A stretch of 64,000 bases of DNA. It comes from Telmatospirillum sp. J64-1. Its GTDB lineage: Bacteria > Pseudomonadota > Alphaproteobacteria > Rhodospirillales > Magnetospirillaceae. Made by a program: the position numbers and the translations under genes. How positions within the stretch are numbered: position 1 is the stretch's first letter; the number at the start of each line of letters is the position of its first letter. Under the pieces are notes generated by a model. The model made no database searches. It was not told the DNA's origin and worked only from the letters and a program-made list of their open reading frames with translations. Location: the NCBI RefSeq assembly GCF_006980715.1, contig NZ_SBHN01000024.1, positions 33,882 to 97,881 on the forward strand, written 5' to 3'. Positions 60,426 through 64,000 of this stretch are shown piece by piece.

Positions 60426-61406
60426 ATGAAACTCCGCTCATTTCTTGCAAGCACTGCGGTGGTTCTGGCGCTTGTTGGTACTGCCCCCGCCTTTGCGGAA
60501 ACCGTATCTTCCGCAGCAATTGCCGGCTACGTCCAGGTCGCCGACCACTACACCTTCCCGCTCGGGGATATGAAGATCGTCGCCCTTTCTGATGGGACTG
60601 TCCCGCAAGACCTGCACCAATTGCTGACAGGAGCGTCGCCCGAGGAAGTGGACGGATTGCTTGCGCGCTCCTTCCAGTCCAATCCCGTCGAGGCTTCCAT
60701 CAATGCCTATCTCATCGAGGAGGGCGACCGGCGCATTCTTGTCGATGTGGGCTCGGGCCAACTGTTCGGCCCCGGTAATGGCGGCAAGCTCTTCGACAGT
60801 CTCGCCGCCATCGGCGTGTCTCCGGGCGACATCACGGATATCCTGCTCACCCATATCCATACCGACCATACCGGAGGGCTCGTGCTGGATGGCAAGGCGG
60901 CATTCCCCAATGCGATCGTCCATGTCAGCGCTCCCGAACTGTCCTTCTTTCTGGATGCCTCGAATTCCGAGAAGACGGGATACGCCCGGCAGTATTTTGA
61001 CGAAGCGGAGCAGACGGTCGGGGTCTATGAGAGGGCCGGCAAGGTCAAGACCTTCCAGGACAACGAGACGATTCTGCCCGGAATCCTGGCCACGATCCAT
61101 CCCGGCCATACGCCGGGAAGCGCGTTCTTCACGGTGACGAGCAAGGGGGAAACGATCGTTTTCGTCGGCGATATCCTCCATGTCGCCTCCGTCCAGCTTC
61201 CCCAGCCCTCCGTCACGATCCTCTACGACGTCGACCCTGACGCGGCGGAAGCGACACGCAAGGCGGCCCTCGCCGACCTTGCCAGGACGCGTCAACTGAT
61301 CGCCGCGCCGCATCTTCCCTTTCCGGGCGTGGGATATGTCCGCTCCGAAGGGGGCGAGTCCTATTCCTGGCATCCGGTCGAGTACCGGAACCGCGCAGGC
61401 CGGTAG
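60426..61406 (+). CDS. MBL-fold metallo-hydrolase, exported
   Basis: 326-residue protein with a Sec signal peptide (MKLRSFLASTAVVLALVGTAPAFA). The metallo-beta-lactamase site HIHTDHTGG (143-151) is followed by a GHTPGSAFF second His region, an FVGDILH Asp region and a last His near PHLPFPG. It resembles periplasmic quorum-quenching lactonases and other hydrolases of this fold; the substrate is not known. It precedes the convergent LysR gene, from which it is separated by two large palindromes. Confidence 0.9.
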   Translation: MKLRSFLASTAVVLALVGTAPAFAETVSSAAIAGYVQVADHYTFPLGDMKIVALSDGTVPQDLHQLLTGASPEEVDGLLARSFQSNPVEASINAYLIEEGDRRILVDVGSGQLFGPGNGGKLFDSLAAIGVSPGDITDILLTHIHTDHTGGLVLDGKAAFPNAIVHVSAPELSFFLDASNSEKTGYARQYFDEAEQTVGVYERAGKVKTFQDNETILPGILATIHPGHTPGSAFFTVTSKGETIVFVGDILHVASVQLPQPSVTILYDVDPDAAEATRKAALADLARTRQLIAAPHLPFPGVGYVRSEGGESYSWHPVEYRNRAGR

Positions 61407-61452
61407 GGATTTCCTCCGGCAGCACCCGCCGCCGGAATCACGGAGGAGAGCG

Positions 61453-61492
61453 GGTTAGAGCCGGTTCCGTTCGAACGGAACCGGCTCTAACC
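61453..61492. repeat. Perfect 40-bp palindrome
   Basis: Twenty-base arms with no mismatch: the left arm is GGTTAGAGCCGGTTCCGTTC and the right arm its exact reverse complement, centred on TTCGAA at 61470-61475. Located between the convergent MBL and LysR genes. It may form a cruciform or act as terminator, although no T-tract follows. Confidence 0.9.
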
Positions 61493-61543
61493 TCTGCGTG
61501 ACGCGCCCCTCACGGGGCCGCTCAAACGCCGCGTGGGCTCATC

Positions 61544-61580
61544 GCGCTTTTCGTCTGATTTCATCAGAACGAAAAGCGCT
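61544..61580. repeat. Imperfect palindrome adjacent to LysR 3' end
   Basis: Left arm GCGCTTTTCGTCTGAT pairs with right arm ATCAGAACGAAAAGCGC except for one bulged base. Elements with AGCGCTTTTCG/CTGAT arms are widely dispersed in Hyphomicrobiales intergenic DNA. It ends directly at the LysR stop codon and may terminate that gene. Confidence 0.8.
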
Positions 61581-62504
61581 CTAGGAACGCCCCTGGATTC
61601 TCGCGGCGGCGAATATCTGTTCCCGCAGCCACGTATGAGCAGCATCGCTGCTCATACGCTGATGCCAGAACGCACTCATCTGGAAGCGGGGCAGTTCCAA
61701 GGGGGGATCGAGCAGGTCGAGCGTGGTGTTGAAGCGCTGCAGGAAACGGCGTGGCAAGGTGCAGATGCAGTCGCTGTTCATCAGCACCAAGGGGGCCAGC
61801 GCATAATTCTGGACCGACACGGAGACGCGGCGCTCCCGCCCAAGAGCGGCCAGGGCCTGATCGATCATGCCCGTGAAGCTGCCGCCGCTGGTCGAGATCA
61901 GGAGATGATCCAGGGCGCAGAATTCGTCGAGCGTGAAGGGTCTGTTTCCTCGCGGGTGCTGCCGCCTCTGGGCCGTGACGAATTCCTCGTCGAACAGCGT
62001 CCTGCTGATCAGGCCGTCCGGGACATCGCCCGCCGCGCCGATGAAGATATCCACATTCCCCTCTGCGAGGTCGGCGGCGACTTGCCCCTTGTTCGGAACA
62101 ACGAAGGCCAGCCGAAGATGAGGCGCCTTGGCCTTGAGCAGAGGGACAAGGTCCGGGGCAAGGAGCGCAGCGGGATTGTCCGTGGCGGCGATCCGGAACA
62201 CCCTGGTGCTTGTGGCCGGGGCGAAAACCTGCGCGAGATTGGCGAAGTCCCGCAGCTGTTCGATGATCCTGGCCAGCTCAGGCTGAATGGCCGTCGCGTG
62301 GGGTGTCGGAACCATCCCCCGTCCAGAGGCCGCCGGAATGAGGAGAGGATCATCGAACAGCTGCCTCAGGCGCGTGAGACGCGCCGACAAGGCCGGCTGC
62401 GAGATGCCGAGCCGGGCCGCAGCATGTGTAACATTCTGCTCTTTCAACAGAGCATCGAGGGCAAGCAGCAAGCCGCCATCGATGTCGTGCACGCGGTCAC
62501 GCAA
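61581..62504 (-). CDS. LysR-family transcriptional regulator
   Basis: 307-residue regulator of the NodD/PcpR-like group: HTH at about 10-70 (NVTHAAARLGISQPALSARLTRLRQLFDDPLLIPAASGRGMVPT) and a substrate domain with VFRIAATDN, LRLAFVVPNKGQVAADLAEGNVDIFIGAAGD and SVQNYALAPLVLMNSDCICTLPRRF. It is convergent with the MBL gene. No divergent partner is present on its upstream side, so its target is not evident. Confidence 0.91.
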   Translation of the reverse strand: MRDRVHDIDGGLLLALDALLKEQNVTHAAARLGISQPALSARLTRLRQLFDDPLLIPAASGRGMVPTPHATAIQPELARIIEQLRDFANLAQVFAPATSTRVFRIAATDNPAALLAPDLVPLLKAKAPHLRLAFVVPNKGQVAADLAEGNVDIFIGAAGDVPDGLISRTLFDEEFVTAQRRQHPRGNRPFTLDEFCALDHLLISTSGGSFTGMIDQALAALGRERRVSVSVQNYALAPLVLMNSDCICTLPRRFLQRFNTTLDLLDPPLELPRFQMSAFWHQRMSSDAAHTWLREQIFAAARIQGRS

Positions 62505-63044
62505 TTGGAATCAGCCCTCATCCAGCAGGAAAAGCACATGGGCGCTGCTATAGGATACGCAGCTATGCTGCTATAAGGATATACGTGCTCCCGGCCCATT
62601 CCCGCCAGCCTCAACATGGGAGGCGAGACGCAGGTGCTGACCTATCGTCGTCAACCGGGCCCCCATGCTTGGGGCGCAGGCGATCAACAGAGGCCCTTCC
62701 TCGCCTTAGCTTCGGCGCACCGACCGGACCGGCCATAACGGTTTCATGCCCCCGGACAGAAGGTGCGCGGTTGCCGGTCTAGGGATGAATTGTCGGCAGG
62801 GCATCGGGCTCTGGCGTGGAAACGACGGTTCGCCGCACCGTCTGGTGGAGTGCGGTAATGGGCGGCGCTGTCATGCCATTCAAAGGCTTACAGGAATGAT
62901 GGCGGGCCGTGCGGGATAGCGATGAGAACTATGTCTACTCCATCGCCCTCCATGACCCTACTAAATAGACGATTGACGGCGGTTACGCTGCCAATGATCT
63001 TTTGTGCGTGGCGCACATCATGAAACGACGCGAGGTATTGGCGG
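62505..63044. other. Gene-poor stretch
   Basis: 540 bases in which no convincing gene was found. Short open frames at 62585-62782 (+) and 62888-63148 (-) have no ribosome-binding site or recognisable product. The bases just upstream of the LysR start (around 62560-62580, CTGCTATAAGGATATA) are AT-rich and may hold its promoter. Confidence 0.6.
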
Positions 63045-63275
63045 ATGGAAATCGACAAGGAAAAGGTTGACGATGCAATCTTGGCCCTGCTGTTCCTGTC
63101 GCTCGACCGCGACGGGCGCTCGTGGAAGAGCTTCGATTGGGACGCCATGAACCGGCTGCACGAAAAGGGTTACATCGGTAATCCTGTCAGCAAGATGAAA
63201 TCCGTCATCTTGACCGATGAAGGTGCGGAGCGGTCGGAGCAACTGTTTCGGGCGCTGTTCTGCAAGCCTGAATAG
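63045..63275 (+). CDS. DUF6429-family protein
   Basis: 76-residue protein beginning MEIDKEKVDDAILALLFLSL, with SWKSFDWDAMNRLHEKGYIGNPVSKMKSV in the middle and EGAERSEQLFRALF at the end. This matches the small alphaproteobacterial family DUF6429, of unknown function. The pattern suggests a compact helical, perhaps winged-helix-like fold. It often occurs in accessory regions, and here it opens the gene-poor right end of the window. Confidence 0.85.
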   Translation: MEIDKEKVDDAILALLFLSLDRDGRSWKSFDWDAMNRLHEKGYIGNPVSKMKSVILTDEGAERSEQLFRALFCKPE

Positions 63276-63290
63276 GCGAACTGCATCCGT

Positions 63291-63719
63291 TTACGAGCGC
63301 CTACGCACACGACCAAAATCGTGCTGCTGCCATTCCTCAATCGTCCACATGCCCGGCGGCTTAGTGGGTTCCTTGCCGGCGAGTGCCATCCATTTCACGA
63401 TTGCGCGCCACGCCCTGTCATCGCAACGGAAATTGCCTCGCCAGAAACCGCGCTCCTGGACATCATCCGGCGTGAAGTCCGCCTTGCCGCAAAACTCGGC
63501 AAGGATTCTTCGCTCATGCGGTTCCAGATGCAGGGGGTTCGGTTGATCCGGGCGGCTGTCAGCCTCGGCCAATTCCGTCTGGCGCTGTTCTCTCCTGTCC
63601 TCCCGCTCGACTATCTGGCGCACACGTTCACGCGAGATCCGGTAATCCCGTGCTAGGGCCGGAAAGGTCTCGCCAGCTCGCCGGCGTCTTAGAATCTCCC
63701 GATTGCGTTCTTCGGTCAT
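63291..63719 (-). CDS. Small HTH protein, sigma-70 region 4-like
   Basis: 142-residue protein. MTEERNREILRRRRAGETFPALARDYRISRERVRQIVERED is an HTH of the sigma-70 region 4 kind (SRERVRQI). The C-terminal half is aromatic and basic (FWRGNFRCDDRAWRAIVKWMALAGKEPTKPPGMWTIEEWQQHDFG) and is not a recognised domain. It lacks the other sigma regions, so it is not a sigma factor. It is convergent with the DUF6429 gene, 15 bases apart. Function unknown. Confidence 0.75.
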   Translation of the reverse strand: MTEERNREILRRRRAGETFPALARDYRISRERVRQIVEREDRREQRQTELAEADSRPDQPNPLHLEPHERRILAEFCGKADFTPDDVQERGFWRGNFRCDDRAWRAIVKWMALAGKEPTKPPGMWTIEEWQQHDFGRVRRRS

Positions 63720-64000
63720 GGCGAAGCCGCCTCGCCAACTACTCTGACAGTATCGGCATACTACACTCTTTGCTCACCAGATGAAGATGCGATCAGGATG
63801 GCAGGGTTTCAGGCCAGCCCCTTCCCATATCCTGATCCTGTCCATTCGCCCGGCCTCCGCTTTGCTCTGGCCGGGCCGGTCGCTTGGGGGCGCTGCCCCC
63901 TGGCGCGGCACAAGGGCGGCCGGGCGGTATCCCCAGCCTTCCGCGCGGATGCCAGCTTTCGCACCTTCGTTATGACTTCGATCCGCTTGTGCAGGCCGGG
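63720..64000. other. Right edge, unassigned
   Basis: No recognised gene. On the minus strand a frame is open from the edge to a TGA at 63809-63811 (63 codons, basic, no recognisable domain); it could be the end of a gene outside the window. A GC hairpin GGGGGC-GCT-GCCCCC lies at 63886-63900, a type often seen in plasmid or integrated-element backbones. Confidence 0.4.

Noticed and set aside
62888..63148. An 86-codon minus-strand frame overlapping the start of the DUF6429 gene
   Set aside because: No ribosome-binding site and no recognised family. Its first part is antisense to the DUF6429 gene. It could be a remnant, but nothing supports this.
1..64000. tRNA, rRNA, CRISPR arrays, riboswitches and complete insertion sequences
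   Set aside because: Intergenic regions were read on both strands. No cloverleaf, spacer-repeat array, known riboswitch core or transposase was recognised; short structured RNAs could still have been missed without a covariance search.

Overview
The window is GC-rich chromosomal or large-replicon DNA from an alphaproteobacterium. The evidence is the gene families present (UxaA/B/C with an FCD-type GntR regulator, TRAP transporters, a glycosyltransferase/amylo-alpha-1,6-glucosidase pair, a DUF6429 protein) and several dispersed palindromic repeats of a kind common between genes in Hyphomicrobiales and related orders. Genus cannot be named from the sequence. No rRNA, tRNA, CRISPR array or complete insertion sequence was seen.

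The first 62 kb are a chain of catabolic modules, most with their own transporter and regulator. (1) 1-9.85 kb: a complete D-galacturonate isomerase pathway (uxaC, uxaA, kdgK, eda, uxaB) with a DMT exporter/importer, the end of a TRAP transporter and a GntR/FCD regulator. Three copies of a near-identical palindromic operator mark its promoters. (2) 10.0-17.9 kb: a sugar ABC importer (binding protein, two permeases, divergent ATPase) with a ketose 3-epimerase-like isomerase, a Gfo/Idh/MocA oxidoreductase, an HSL-type esterase and a second GntR/FCD regulator. (3) 18.0-31.2 kb: a polyamine-type ABC importer with a fused double permease, a third GntR/FCD regulator, and an unusual set of C-N and ester hydrolases (creatininase family, cupin, amidase, RutB-like isochorismatase, CocE, HpxZ-like, HpxW/gamma-glutamyltransferase-like), followed by a LysR regulator. 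The substrate is not known. (4) 31.3-51.4 kb: an aromatic acid pathway. A Rieske dioxygenase (alpha, beta, reductase) and a zinc alcohol dehydrogenase form the upper part. A type I extradiol dioxygenase, a class II aldolase-like (CmtD-type) protein, a semialdehyde dehydrogenase and a full lower meta-cleavage set (hydratase, acylating aldehyde dehydrogenase, aldolase, oxalocrotonate decarboxylase, tautomerase) form the lower part. It has two different TRAP uptake systems (DctPQM and TAXI) and a fourth GntR/FCD regulator.

From 51.5 kb the content changes. There is a GT4/glucosidase pair, then a regulator-rich stretch of small divergent pairs: SDR/LysR, LysR/Asp-nucleophile hydrolase, TetR/flavin-binding protein, and a periplasmic MBL-fold hydrolase followed by a LysR. 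Several have clear inverted-repeat operators. A degraded AraC-family gene is cut off exactly at a palindromic repeat. The last 1.5 kb is gene-poor, with a DUF6429 protein and a sigma-like HTH protein.

The most promising leads are the module-3 hydrolase set and the proposed route in module 4. There the ring carboxylate would be kept through 2,3-dihydroxylation and extradiol cleavage and lost only afterwards, so a BenD-type decarboxylating dehydrogenase is not needed.
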